NCBI GenBank assembly: GCA_049295655.1
Contig: JBAQRB010000316.1
Span: 1 to 22,470, forward strand
Direction: 5' to 3'
Length of the DNA stretch: 22,470 nucleotides
DNA from: CAJBIL01 sp049295655
GTDB taxonomy: Bacteria > Pseudomonadota > Gammaproteobacteria > Burkholderiales > Rhodocyclaceae
How positions within the stretch are numbered: the stretch's first letter is position 1; each line of letters begins with the position of its first letter. The notes beneath the pieces are model-generated. The model had not been told where the DNA came from. It saw only the letters and a list, made by a program, of their open reading frames with translations, and did not search any database. The translations under genes and the position numbers were made by a program. Shown piece after piece: positions 8,800-15,024 of this stretch.

Positions 8800-8935
8800 G
8801 GCAACTGGCAAAGCGCATTTTCCTGGCATCGGCCGAGCAGCTGTTGTCCGCAGGTGACAAGCACGCGCTTGCCTGCGATCGACCTGCCGGCAAGCGCTTC
8901 CGTTTCCCGAGAAAGCAGCGGTTGCCAGGAAAACC
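8800..8935 (+). ncRNA. Candidate structured RNA with nested inverted repeats
   Basis: A perfect 11-bp inverted repeat, TTTTCCTGGCA (8818-8828) and TGCCAGGAAAA (8923-8933), encloses a second perfect 9-bp one, GCGCTTGCC (8865-8873) and GGCAAGCGC (8889-8897). A further bulged hairpin pairs TTGTC (8844-8848) with GACAA (8856-8860), and a short TTTC/GAAA hairpin lies at 8903-8914. The result is a long closing stem over about three internal hairpins. I recognise no known family: it lacks the SRP RNA loop and the motifs of 6S, tmRNA, RNase P, cobalamin or GEMM RNAs. It could be read from the plus-strand promoter, or lie on the minus strand between the cysK 3' end and the GGDEF-EAL start. A small inverted-repeat mobile remnant is the main alternative. 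Confidence 0.35.
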
Positions 8936-8983
8936 CAGCAATGAAGCGCGCCGCTCCGCGACACGCTTTTGGCCGCCGAATGT

Positions 8984-9916
8984 TCAGTCGAGCAGGTCGG
9001 CGAAGAGCGCCGTGCTCAGGTAGCGCTCGCCGAACGACGGGATGATGACGACGATCAGCTTGCCGGCGTTCTCGGGTCGTTGGGCGACCTCGATGGCGGC
9101 CCACAGCGCGGCGCCGGACGAGATGCCGACGAGCAGGCCTTCCTCGCGTGCGGCGCGCCGTGCCGTGGAAAAAGCGTCGTCGTTCCTGACGCGGATCACC
9201 TCGTCGTAGATTCCGGTATTCAGCACCTTCGGCACGAAGCCGGCGCCGATGCCCTGGATCGGGTGCGGTCCCTTGGCGCCGCCCGAGAGCACCGGCGACG
9301 CGTCGGGTTCGACGGCGATCGCCTGGAACGACGGCTTGCGTGCCTTGAGCACTTCGCCGACGCCGGTGATCGTGCCGCCGGTGCCGACGCCGGCGACCAG
9401 GATGTCGATCCTGCCTTCGGTATCGCGCCAGATTTCCTCGGCCGTCGTCGTGCGGTGGATTTCCGGGTTGGCCGGGTTGTTGAACTGCTGCAGCAGCAGG
9501 TAGCGCGGGTCGGAAGCGGCAATTTCCTCGGCCTTCCTGATCGCGCCGCCCATGCCGTCCGGGCCGGGGGTGAGGACCAGTTCGGCGCCGTAGGCGCGCA
9601 GCAGCGCGCGCCGCTCCTTGCTCATGGTTTCCGGCATGGTCAGCAGCACCTTGTAGCCGCGCGCCGCGGCGACCATCGCCAGCGCGATGCCGGTGTTGCC
9701 GCTGGTCGGCTCGACGAGGATGGTGTCGGGCTTGATCTGGCCGGCTTTCTCGGCGGCGGCGACCATCGCCTCGCCGATCCGGTCCTTGACGCTGTGCGCC
9801 GGACTGTAGAACTCGAGTTTGGCGGCGATCGTCGCTTGGGCGCCGGCGCTCAGGCGGTTGATGCGGACCAGCGGGGTGTTGCCGATCAGGTCGGTGACGC
9901 TGTTGGCGATGTTCAT
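8984..9916 (-). CDS. cysK: Cysteine synthase A (O-acetylserine sulfhydrylase A)
   Basis: A 310-residue PLP enzyme that makes cysteine from O-acetylserine and sulfide. The PLP lysine is in KLEFYSPAHSVKDRIG (Lys44), the phosphate loop TSGNTG at 71-76, and the glycine-rich GVGTGGTITGVG and GISSGAALWA motifs follow. The length is typical. ATG 9916 is fixed by the strong AGGAGA seven bases upstream and by the family-like start MNIANSVTDLIGNTPLVRIN. The frame stays open far upstream, but that extension is out-of-frame translation of the broken serine acetyltransferase, not part of the protein. The gene closes the minus-strand sulfate-assimilation group that starts with sbp. Confidence 0.95.
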   Translation of the reverse strand: MNIANSVTDLIGNTPLVRINRLSAGAQATIAAKLEFYSPAHSVKDRIGEAMVAAAEKAGQIKPDTILVEPTSGNTGIALAMVAAARGYKVLLTMPETMSKERRALLRAYGAELVLTPGPDGMGGAIRKAEEIAASDPRYLLLQQFNNPANPEIHRTTTAEEIWRDTEGRIDILVAGVGTGGTITGVGEVLKARKPSFQAIAVEPDASPVLSGGAKGPHPIQGIGAGFVPKVLNTGIYDEVIRVRNDDAFSTARRAAREEGLLVGISSGAALWAAIEVAQRPENAGKLIVVIIPSFGERYLSTALFADLLD

Positions 9917-9978
9917 CGTGATTCTCCTGGCAGGTTCGGGGTGGAAAGACTTTGCGCTCAGTCGGCGCGCGAATGGAT

Positions 9979-10458
9979 CTATGAATTGGTCAGCGGATTT
10001 GCCGCTAAATTCGCCGAGGGGTTGGTCTGCGGGTTGGCTTGAGAGTTGGCCTGAGAGTCGGCCTGCGTCACGTTGCTCTCCGGCGGAACGCTGTGCGTCA
10101 GCCAGACGTTGCCGCCGATGCTCGAGCCGCGCCCGATCGTGATGCGCCCGAGGACCGTGGCGCCGGCATGGATGACCACGTCGTCCTCGACGATCGGATG
10201 GCGTGCGCCGCCCTTGACGAGATGGCCGTCCTCGTCGGTCGGGAAGCGCTTGGCGCCGAGCGTCACCGCCTGATAGAGGCGGACGTGCTCGCCGATGATC
10301 GTCGTTTCGCCGATCACCACGCCGGTGCCGCACCTGTTCGGCCAGGTCGGTCAGCGCGCCGTTCAGCGTGTTGCCGACGAAGTAGTCGACGCTTTCGGCG
10401 GTCAGGTCGCGCTGGCCAGGCTGGCGACGATCTCCCGCAGCACCTCGCTCTTCACGCA
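9979..10458 (-). pseudogene. Serine O-acetyltransferase (CysE/EpsC type), decayed
   Basis: The minus strand carries pieces of one gene in different frames. The most upstream piece reads SEVLREIVASL; next, in another frame, GQRDLTAESVDYFVGNTLNGALTDLAEQVR; then, shifted again, GTGVVIGETTIIGEHVRLYQAVTLGAKRFPTDEDG to NVWLTHSVPPESNVTQ, the left-handed beta-helix of EpsC-type serine acetyltransferases. About 140-150 residues between pieces two and three are missing, including the region of the catalytic His-Asp pair (His158/Asp143 in E. coli CysE), and part of the N-terminus is lost too. The C-terminal piece could still be translated from GTG 10320 (113 residues) but lacks key catalytic residues. 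The tail is replaced by a tetrapeptide repeat. Its position before cysK fits a former cysE-cysK pair. An assembly error is the main alternative. Confidence 0.8.
9985..10068 (-). repeat. 12-bp tandem repeat, seven degenerate units
   Basis: Seven consecutive 12-bp units with the plus-strand pattern GTTGGCCTGAGA and variants. The middle units are the most alike and the outer ones more diverged. On the minus strand, in the frame of the serine acetyltransferase remnant, the units read TQAD, SQAN, SQAN, PQTN, PSAN, LAAN and PLTN, followed by Ser and a stop, so the period is four codons. This looks like slippage expansion at the 3' end of the decayed gene. Confidence 0.8.
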
Positions 10459-10461
10459 GAG

Positions 10462-10890
10462 CGGTGCCGAAGGCGATCTTTACCTCAATGTCAGCGGCCG
10501 CCATCTGGTGAGCATCGGCGGCGGGCACGGGCGCACCTTCGAGACGCTGCTCAAGCACTGCGGACTCAAGCCGACGCAATCGTGCTCGGGGTGCTCGAGT
10601 CGCACGTCGATGATCTGCAGCACCTGCAGGAGGCGATCGACGCCTACCGCAGCCGCGGCTTTCGCGTGGCGATCGACGATTTCGGCTGCCAGCACTCGAA
10701 CTTCGACCGCCTCTGGCGCCTGACGCCGGACATCGTCAAGCTCGCTCGCTGATCGTGCAGGCCGTCGACAACCGGCGGGCGCGCTGCATCCTGCCCAAGA
10801 TCATCGAGATCATCCACGACCTCGGCGCGCAGGTCGTCGTCGAGGGCATCGAAACCCCGGTCCAGCACGCCCTGGCGCGCGATGCCGGCA
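10462..10890 (+). pseudogene. EAL-domain phosphodiesterase fragment, frameshifted
   Basis: Three frames on the plus strand join into the middle and end of an EAL domain: GDLYLNVSGRHLVSIGGGHGRTFETLLKHCGLKPTQ, then IVLGVLESHVDDLQHLQEAIDAYRSRGFRVAIDDFGCQHSNFDRLWRLTPDIVKL, then SLIVQAVDNRRARCILPKIIEIIHDLGAQVVVEGIETPVQHALARDAG. The first shift fits a one-base loss near 10580; the second fits a four-base loss near 10746, which also removes the DR of KLDRS and creates a stop. The N-terminal part with the EAL motif itself is absent, and the motif-like VLEVLES reads VLGVLES. The sequence stops matching at about 10890. It is head-to-head with the serine acetyltransferase remnant and unrelated to the intact EAL protein at 5775-8741. 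Confidence 0.75.
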
Positions 10891-10941
10891 CATGCCCAAA
10901 GAGTGGCGTATTCATTGGGCTGCAGGGCAGCCTGCGGCGCG
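10891..10941. other. Short unassigned spacer next to the cysA stop
   Basis: The EAL-like reading ends abruptly and this 51-base stretch matches nothing I recognise. It holds a small perfect hairpin, GGCTGC-AGG-GCAGCC (10918-10932), just beyond the cysA stop, but no T-run follows, so it is at best a weak processing or termination site. Confidence 0.3.
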
Positions 10942-12018
10942 CTAAATTCCCGATCCGCCTTCTTCGAGCACCCCGCCGGAAGCGGCAAAAACCTTGACCT
11001 GGCGCGGCTTGAGCCAGACCTGCTGGCCCTTGGTCAGCGCCAGTTCGTTGGCGCGTTCGCGCGTCAGTTCGACTTCGATCAGCTCGGATTCGTGCGCCAG
11101 TTCGACGCGCACCAGTGGGCCGATGATATGGACGTCCTGTACCGTCGCTTCGAGCCCGCCGGGAACCGGTCCGCGCTCGATGTCGATGTCGTGCGGGCGG
11201 ACGAAGGCCAGCGCGTCGCCTTCGTGTTTCTCCGCCCCGGCCGCCGACTCCGGCCCGACGTCGGCCCAGGCGCCATGCACGCGGCTGTGGAAGACGTTGA
11301 CGTTGCCGAGGAACTGGTAGACGAAGGGCGTCGCCGGGTTCGAATAGACTTCGTCGGGCGAGCCGATTTGTTCGATCCGACCCTGGTTCATCACCACGAC
11401 GCGGTCGGCGACTTCGAGCGCCTCTTCCTGGTCGTGCGTCACAAAAACGCTCGAGATGTGCATCTCGTCGTGCAGGCGGCGCAGCCAGCGGCGCAGTTCC
11501 TTGCGCACCTTGGTGTCGAGCGCGCCGAACGGCTCGTCGAGGAGCAGCACCTTCGGCTCGACGGCCAGCGCGCGGGCCAGCGCGATGCGCTGGCGCTGGC
11601 CGCCCGAGAGTTGCGACGGGTAGCGTTCGGCGAGCCAGTCGAGCTGCACGAGCTTCAGCAAATCCATCACCTTGCGGCGGATTTCGGCCTCGGGCGGGTG
11701 CTCCTTCTTCGGCTTGACGCGCAGGCCGAAGGCGACGTTCTCGAACACCGACATGTGGCGAAAGAGCGCGTAGTGCTGGAAGACGAAGCCGACGTTGCGC
11801 TCGCGCGCGTGCAGGTGCGTCGCTTCCTCGCCGGAGAACATCACCTGCCCGGCGTCGGCGCTCTCCATGCCGGCGATGATGCGCAGCAAGGTCGTCTTGC
11901 CGCAGCCCGATGGGCCGAGCAGGGCGACGAGTTCGCCGGTCGGGATGTCGAGCTCGATGTTGTCGAGCGCGACGAAGTTGCCGAAGCGTTTGCCGATCCC
12001 GCGGATTTCTATGCTCAT
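10942..12018 (-). CDS. cysA: Sulfate/thiosulfate ABC transporter ATP-binding protein
   Basis: A 358-residue ATPase that powers sulfate import through CysT/CysW. The Walker A motif GPSGCGKTT is near residue 35, the Q-loop is in FVFQHYALFRHMSVFENVAFGL, the signature LSGGQRQRIALARAL, Walker B VLLLDEPFGALD, and the H-loop FVTHDQEEAL; a C-terminal TOBE-type regulatory domain follows (FVRPHDIDIERGPVPGG and beyond). The start ATG 12018 overlaps the cysW stop as ATGA, indicating translational coupling. The longer frame reading through cysW is a mirror frame. It is the last gene of the sbp-cysTWA unit; downstream is decayed sequence. Confidence 0.95.
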   Translation of the reverse strand: MSIEIRGIGKRFGNFVALDNIELDIPTGELVALLGPSGCGKTTLLRIIAGMESADAGQVMFSGEEATHLHARERNVGFVFQHYALFRHMSVFENVAFGLRVKPKKEHPPEAEIRRKVMDLLKLVQLDWLAERYPSQLSGGQRQRIALARALAVEPKVLLLDEPFGALDTKVRKELRRWLRRLHDEMHISSVFVTHDQEEALEVADRVVVMNQGRIEQIGSPDEVYSNPATPFVYQFLGNVNVFHSRVHGAWADVGPESAAGAEKHEGDALAFVRPHDIDIERGPVPGGLEATVQDVHIIGPLVRVELAHESELIEVELTRERANELALTKGQQVWLKPRQVKVFAASGGVLEEGGSGI

Positions 12019-12899
12019 TGTTTTGACTCGACTTTCTCTGGCGGCAGCGCCGCATCCAGCATCTCGGTTTCCTTGCGCATGCGCCATTCGACGATCGTCT
12101 TGGCGACCAGCGTGACGAGCGCGAGCAGGGCGAGCACCGATGCCGCGGCAAAGGCGCCGACCGAGTTGTATTCGTTGTAGAGGATCTCGACGTGCAGCGG
12201 CAGCGTGTTGGTCTGGCCGCGAATGTGGCCGGAGACGACCGACACGGCACCGAATTCGCCCATCGCCCGGGCGTTGGCGAGGATCACGCCGTAGATCAGG
12301 CCCCACTTGATGTTCGGCAGCGTGACGCGCCAGAACATCTGCCAGCCGGTCGCGCCGAGCGAAATCGCCGCCTCCTCCTCGTCCTTGCCCTGCGACTGCA
12401 TCAGCGGGATCAGCTCGCGCGCGACAAACGGGAAGGTGATGAACATGGTGGCGAGGATGATTCCCGGCAGCGCGAACACCACCTTGATGTCGTGTTCGGC
12501 GAACCACGGCCCGAAGACGCCCTGCGCGCCGAAGATCAGGATGAAGACAAGGCCGGCGACGACCGGCGAGACGGCGAACGGCAGGTCGATCAGCGTGATC
12601 AGCAGCGCCTTGCCGCGAAACTCGAACTTGGCGATCGACCACGCGGCGGCGATCCCGAAAACGACGTTGAACGGCAGGACGAAGAGCGCGACGAGCAGGG
12701 TGAGCCAGATCGCCGAGAGCGCTTCCGGGTCTTTCAATGCCGTGAGATAGGCCGGCACGCCGGCGGCGAAGGCCTCGAGGAAAACCGCGATCAGCGGCAG
12801 CGCGAGGAAAACGAAGAGGAAGCCGAGCCCGGTGCCGAGCAGCGTCCAGCGTACCCAGCGCGGTTCGGTGTTGGCGCGGCGGCCGGCAGCGGCGCTCAT
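12015..12899 (-). CDS. cysW: Sulfate ABC transporter permease subunit CysW
   Basis: A 294-residue inner-membrane permease of the sulfate importer. It has about six hydrophobic segments and the cytoplasmic EAA-type coupling loop EEEAAISLGATGWQMFWRVTLPNIKWGLIYGVILANARAMGEFGAVSVVSG, which contacts CysA. ATG 12899 (MSAAAGRRANTEPRW) is chosen because it overlaps the cysT stop as ATGA; a longer frame starting at 12956 would run well into cysT. The 3' end overlaps cysA in the same way. The ending MLDAALPPEKVESKQ is a hydrophilic tail. Confidence 0.95.
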   Translation of the reverse strand: MSAAAGRRANTEPRWVRWTLLGTGLGFLFVFLALPLIAVFLEAFAAGVPAYLTALKDPEALSAIWLTLLVALFVLPFNVVFGIAAAWSIAKFEFRGKALLITLIDLPFAVSPVVAGLVFILIFGAQGVFGPWFAEHDIKVVFALPGIILATMFITFPFVARELIPLMQSQGKDEEEAAISLGATGWQMFWRVTLPNIKWGLIYGVILANARAMGEFGAVSVVSGHIRGQTNTLPLHVEILYNEYNSVGAFAAASVLALLALVTLVAKTIVEWRMRKETEMLDAALPPEKVESKQ

Positions 12900-13756
12900 T
12901 GGCCCGCTCCCGTGTTTTCTCCCGCACTCGCTTGATGCCTGTTCACCGTCCACCACTGCAGGGCGTTGACGGCGAGCAGCATGCAGAAGGAAATGACCAG
13001 CATGACCACGGCCAAGGCGGTCGCGCCGACCACGTCGTACTGTTCGAGCTTGGAAATGATCACGAGCGGCGTGATTTCGGAAATCATCGGCATGTTGCCG
13101 GCGATGAAGATGACCGAGCCGTATTCGCCGATCGCGCGCGAGAAAGCCAGCGTGAAGCCGGTCAGCAGCGCCGGGAAGATCGCCGGGAAGATCACCCGGA
13201 TGAAGGTCTGCAGGCGCGAGGCGCCGAGCGATGCGGCGGCCTCCTCGATTTCCGGCTCGATGTCCTCGATCACCGGCTGCAGCGTGCGCACGACGAAGGG
13301 CAGGCTGATGAAGGTCAGCGCGACGACGATGCCGAGCGGCGTATAGGCGACCTTCAGGCCGAGCGCTTCGAGATGGCGGCCGATCCAGCCGTTGCCGGCG
13401 TAGAGCGTGGCCAGCGTGATGCCGGCCACCGCGGTGGGCAGCGCAAACGGCAGGTCGACCAGCGCATCGACGAAACGCTTGCCGGGGAAGGTGTAGCGCA
13501 CGAGTATCCAGGCGACGATCAGTCCGAACAGCGCGTTGATACCCGCCGCCGCCAGCGACGCGCCGAAGGTCACGCGGAACGAGGCGAGCGCGCGCGGCCC
13601 GCTGGCGATGTCCCAGAACTGCGCGAGGGTCAGCGAACTGGCCTTGAAGACCAGCCCGGAGAGCGGCAGCAGGATCAGGATCGAGAGATAGACCAGCGTG
13701 TAGCCTAGGCCCAGGCTGAAGCCGGGCAGCACGCGAGTGCTCGAAGAAGAAGCCAT
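12896..13756 (-). CDS. cysT: Sulfate ABC transporter permease subunit CysT
   Basis: A 286-residue inner-membrane permease that pairs with CysW. Six hydrophobic segments are evident, with the coupling loop EEAAASLGASRLQTFIRVIFPAIFPALLTGFTLAFSRAIGEYGSVIFIAGN. ATG 13756 (MASSSSTRVLPGFSLGLGYTLVYLSI) gives the usual N-terminus; the upstream in-frame start at 13810 lies across the terminator hairpin and is unlikely. The Shine-Dalgarno is weak (TTGATTGAATTGCCG before ATG). A strong terminator-like hairpin separates it from sbp, so its expression probably depends on read-through. Confidence 0.94.
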   Translation of the reverse strand: MASSSSTRVLPGFSLGLGYTLVYLSILILLPLSGLVFKASSLTLAQFWDIASGPRALASFRVTFGASLAAAGINALFGLIVAWILVRYTFPGKRFVDALVDLPFALPTAVAGITLATLYAGNGWIGRHLEALGLKVAYTPLGIVVALTFISLPFVVRTLQPVIEDIEPEIEEAAASLGASRLQTFIRVIFPAIFPALLTGFTLAFSRAIGEYGSVIFIAGNMPMISEITPLVIISKLEQYDVVGATALAVVMLVISFCMLLAVNALQWWTVNRHQASAGENTGAGQ

Positions 13757-13770
13757 CGGCAATTCAATCA

Positions 13771-13805
13771 ATAAAAACGGGTGCCGCCAACATGGCGGCA
13801 CCCGT
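13771..13805 (-). terminator. Rho-independent terminator/attenuator between sbp and cysT
   Basis: On the minus strand, just after the sbp stop, ACGGGTGCCGCC pairs perfectly with GGCGGCACCCGT (12 bp, plus-strand arms 13777-13788 and 13794-13805) around a 5-base loop, followed by a T-rich stretch (TTTTAT). The same-strand gene cysT begins 15 bases further on, so this is probably a partial terminator that lowers permease and ATPase expression relative to the binding protein, or a 3' stabiliser of the sbp message. Confidence 0.85.
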
Positions 13806-13818
13806 TGCAAACGCTATT

Positions 13819-14820
13819 TTACTTCTGCGAATAGATCTGGTCGAAGCTGCCGCCATCCTTGAAGTGCGTCGGCGACGCCTTGGCCCAGCCGCCAAAGACC
13901 TCATCGACCGAGAAAGTCTTGATCGCCGGGAACTGTGCGGCGTATTTCTTGAGCAGTTCGGGGTCGCGCGGGCGCAGGTAGTTCTGCGCGGCATTCTCCT
14001 GCCCCTCCTTCGACCACAGGTAATCGAGGTAGGCCTGCGCCTGTTTGCGCGTCCCCTTCTTGTCGACCACCTTGTCGACGATGGCGACCGGGAACTCGGT
14101 GAGGATAGAGAGCGACGGATAGACGACCTCGAACTCGCCCTTGCCGAATTCGCGGGCGATCAGCTCGGCCTCGCTCTCGAACGAAACCAGCACGTCGCCG
14201 ATCTTGCGCTGCATGAAGGTCGTCGTCGCGTCGCGGCCGCCGGCGGCGAACAGCGGGGCGTTCTTCAGCAGCTTGCCGACGAAGTCCTGCGCGCTTTTCT
14301 CGCTGCCGCCCGGCTGCTTGAGCGCGTAGCCCCAAGCGGCGAGGTAGCTGTAGCGGCCGTTGCCGGTGTTCTTCGGGTGCGGCAGGATGACCTGGATGCC
14401 GGGCTGGACGAGGTCGCTCCAGTCGCGCAAGGCCTTCGGATTGCCCTTGCGCACGATGAAAACCATCGTCGAGGTGTAGGGCGAGGCGTTGGTCGGGAAT
14501 TTCTTCGCGTAGTCCCTGGCGACGAGTCCCTTGTCGGCGAGGAAGTCGACGTCGGACGCCTGGTTCATCGTCACCACGTCGGCCTCCAGCCCGTCGGCGA
14601 CGGAGCGCACCTGCTTGCTCGATCCGCCGTGCGACTGCTTGAGCTCGATGCTTTCACCCGACTTGGCTTTCCAGTACTTCTGGAACATCGGGTTGTAATC
14701 CTTGTAGAAGTCGCGCGCAACGTCGTACGAGGCATTGAGCAGGCTCACTTCGGCCAGCGCCGGCAGGGCGAATGCGGCAGCCAGCAGGACGACGGCCAGC
14801 TTGCGGGTCAGTTTGATCAT
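13819..14820 (-). CDS. sbp: Periplasmic sulfate-binding protein
   Basis: A 333-residue extracytoplasmic solute-binding protein that delivers sulfate to CysTWA. A clear Sec signal peptide, MIKLTRKLAVVLLAAAFALPALA, precedes the mature start EVSLLNASYDVARDFYKDYN, the typical beginning of Sbp/CysP proteins. Further family stretches are QSHGGSSKQVRSVADGLEADVVTMNQASDVDFLADKGLV and PHPKNTGNGRYSYLAAWGYAL. ATG 14820 has GGAG at a good distance. It is first in the sbp-cysT-cysW-cysA order with its own promoter and upstream activator-like site. Distinguishing sulfate from thiosulfate preference (Sbp versus CysP) by eye is not safe. Confidence 0.93.
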   Translation of the reverse strand: MIKLTRKLAVVLLAAAFALPALAEVSLLNASYDVARDFYKDYNPMFQKYWKAKSGESIELKQSHGGSSKQVRSVADGLEADVVTMNQASDVDFLADKGLVARDYAKKFPTNASPYTSTMVFIVRKGNPKALRDWSDLVQPGIQVILPHPKNTGNGRYSYLAAWGYALKQPGGSEKSAQDFVGKLLKNAPLFAAGGRDATTTFMQRKIGDVLVSFESEAELIAREFGKGEFEVVYPSLSILTEFPVAIVDKVVDKKGTRKQAQAYLDYLWSKEGQENAAQNYLRPRDPELLKKYAAQFPAIKTFSVDEVFGGWAKASPTHFKDGGSFDQIYSQK

Positions 14821-14873
14821 GAGAGCTCCATTGCGTTGTGGGCCGGGCGGATCGCCAGCCGGACGATGAGCTC

Positions 14874-14901
14874 ACTATAGCCACGACTGATAGAACGACA
14901 A
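14874..14901 (-). promoter_or_regulatory. Candidate sbp promoter, TTGTCG-N16-TATAGT
   Basis: On the minus strand TTGTCG (plus-strand 14896-14901) and TATAGT (14874-14879) are 16 bases apart, giving a start near 14867 and a leader of about 47 bases before sbp. The spacing is close to optimal and each box matches the sigma-70 consensus at four of six positions or better. It is the only good promoter seen in the sbp upstream region. Confidence 0.6.
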
Positions 14902-14920
14902 AGTCTGTTTGTTTATTTGC

Positions 14921-14931
14921 TTATGCGATAA
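14921..14931 (-). promoter_or_regulatory. Possible CysB (LysR-type) activator site upstream of sbp
   Basis: The palindrome TTAT-GCG-ATAA lies in an AT-rich stretch about 55-65 bases upstream of the predicted sbp start, the usual place for a LysR-type activation site. CysB, a LysR protein, controls sulfate uptake genes in related bacteria through AT-rich sites of this kind. The assignment rests on position and symmetry only. Confidence 0.35.
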
Positions 14932-15024
14932 ATGGATAAAAGCCGTCGTCAGCGGTCTACCGACGCGTTCAGGCGTCCGTCTTTTGATGGCATTTTTATA
15001 CCCGATTTCGTAGCATCGCCTGCT

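Noticed and set aside
8742..8935. Known c-di-GMP (GEMM) or cobalamin riboswitch in the leader of the GGDEF-EAL gene
   Set aside because: The conserved cores of these families are not visible on either strand; only generic hairpins are.
8984..10579. 531-residue minus-strand frame that looks like a fusion to CysK
   Set aside because: The extra N-terminal 221 residues are mostly out-of-frame translation of the decayed serine acetyltransferase. CysK has its own strong Shine-Dalgarno and ATG at 9916.
10918..10932. Terminator for cysA
   Set aside because: The hairpin is only 6 bp and no T-run follows it on the minus strand.
10942..12927. Long 661-residue version of CysA
   Set aside because: The first 300 or so residues are out-of-frame cysW sequence. 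The true start at 12018 overlaps the cysW stop as ATGA.
14940..14990. Imperfect inverted repeat between AAAAGCCGTC and CGTCTTTT in the sbp-kinase intergenic region
   Set aside because: Pairing is broken by several mismatches, and a role as operator or terminator cannot be supported.
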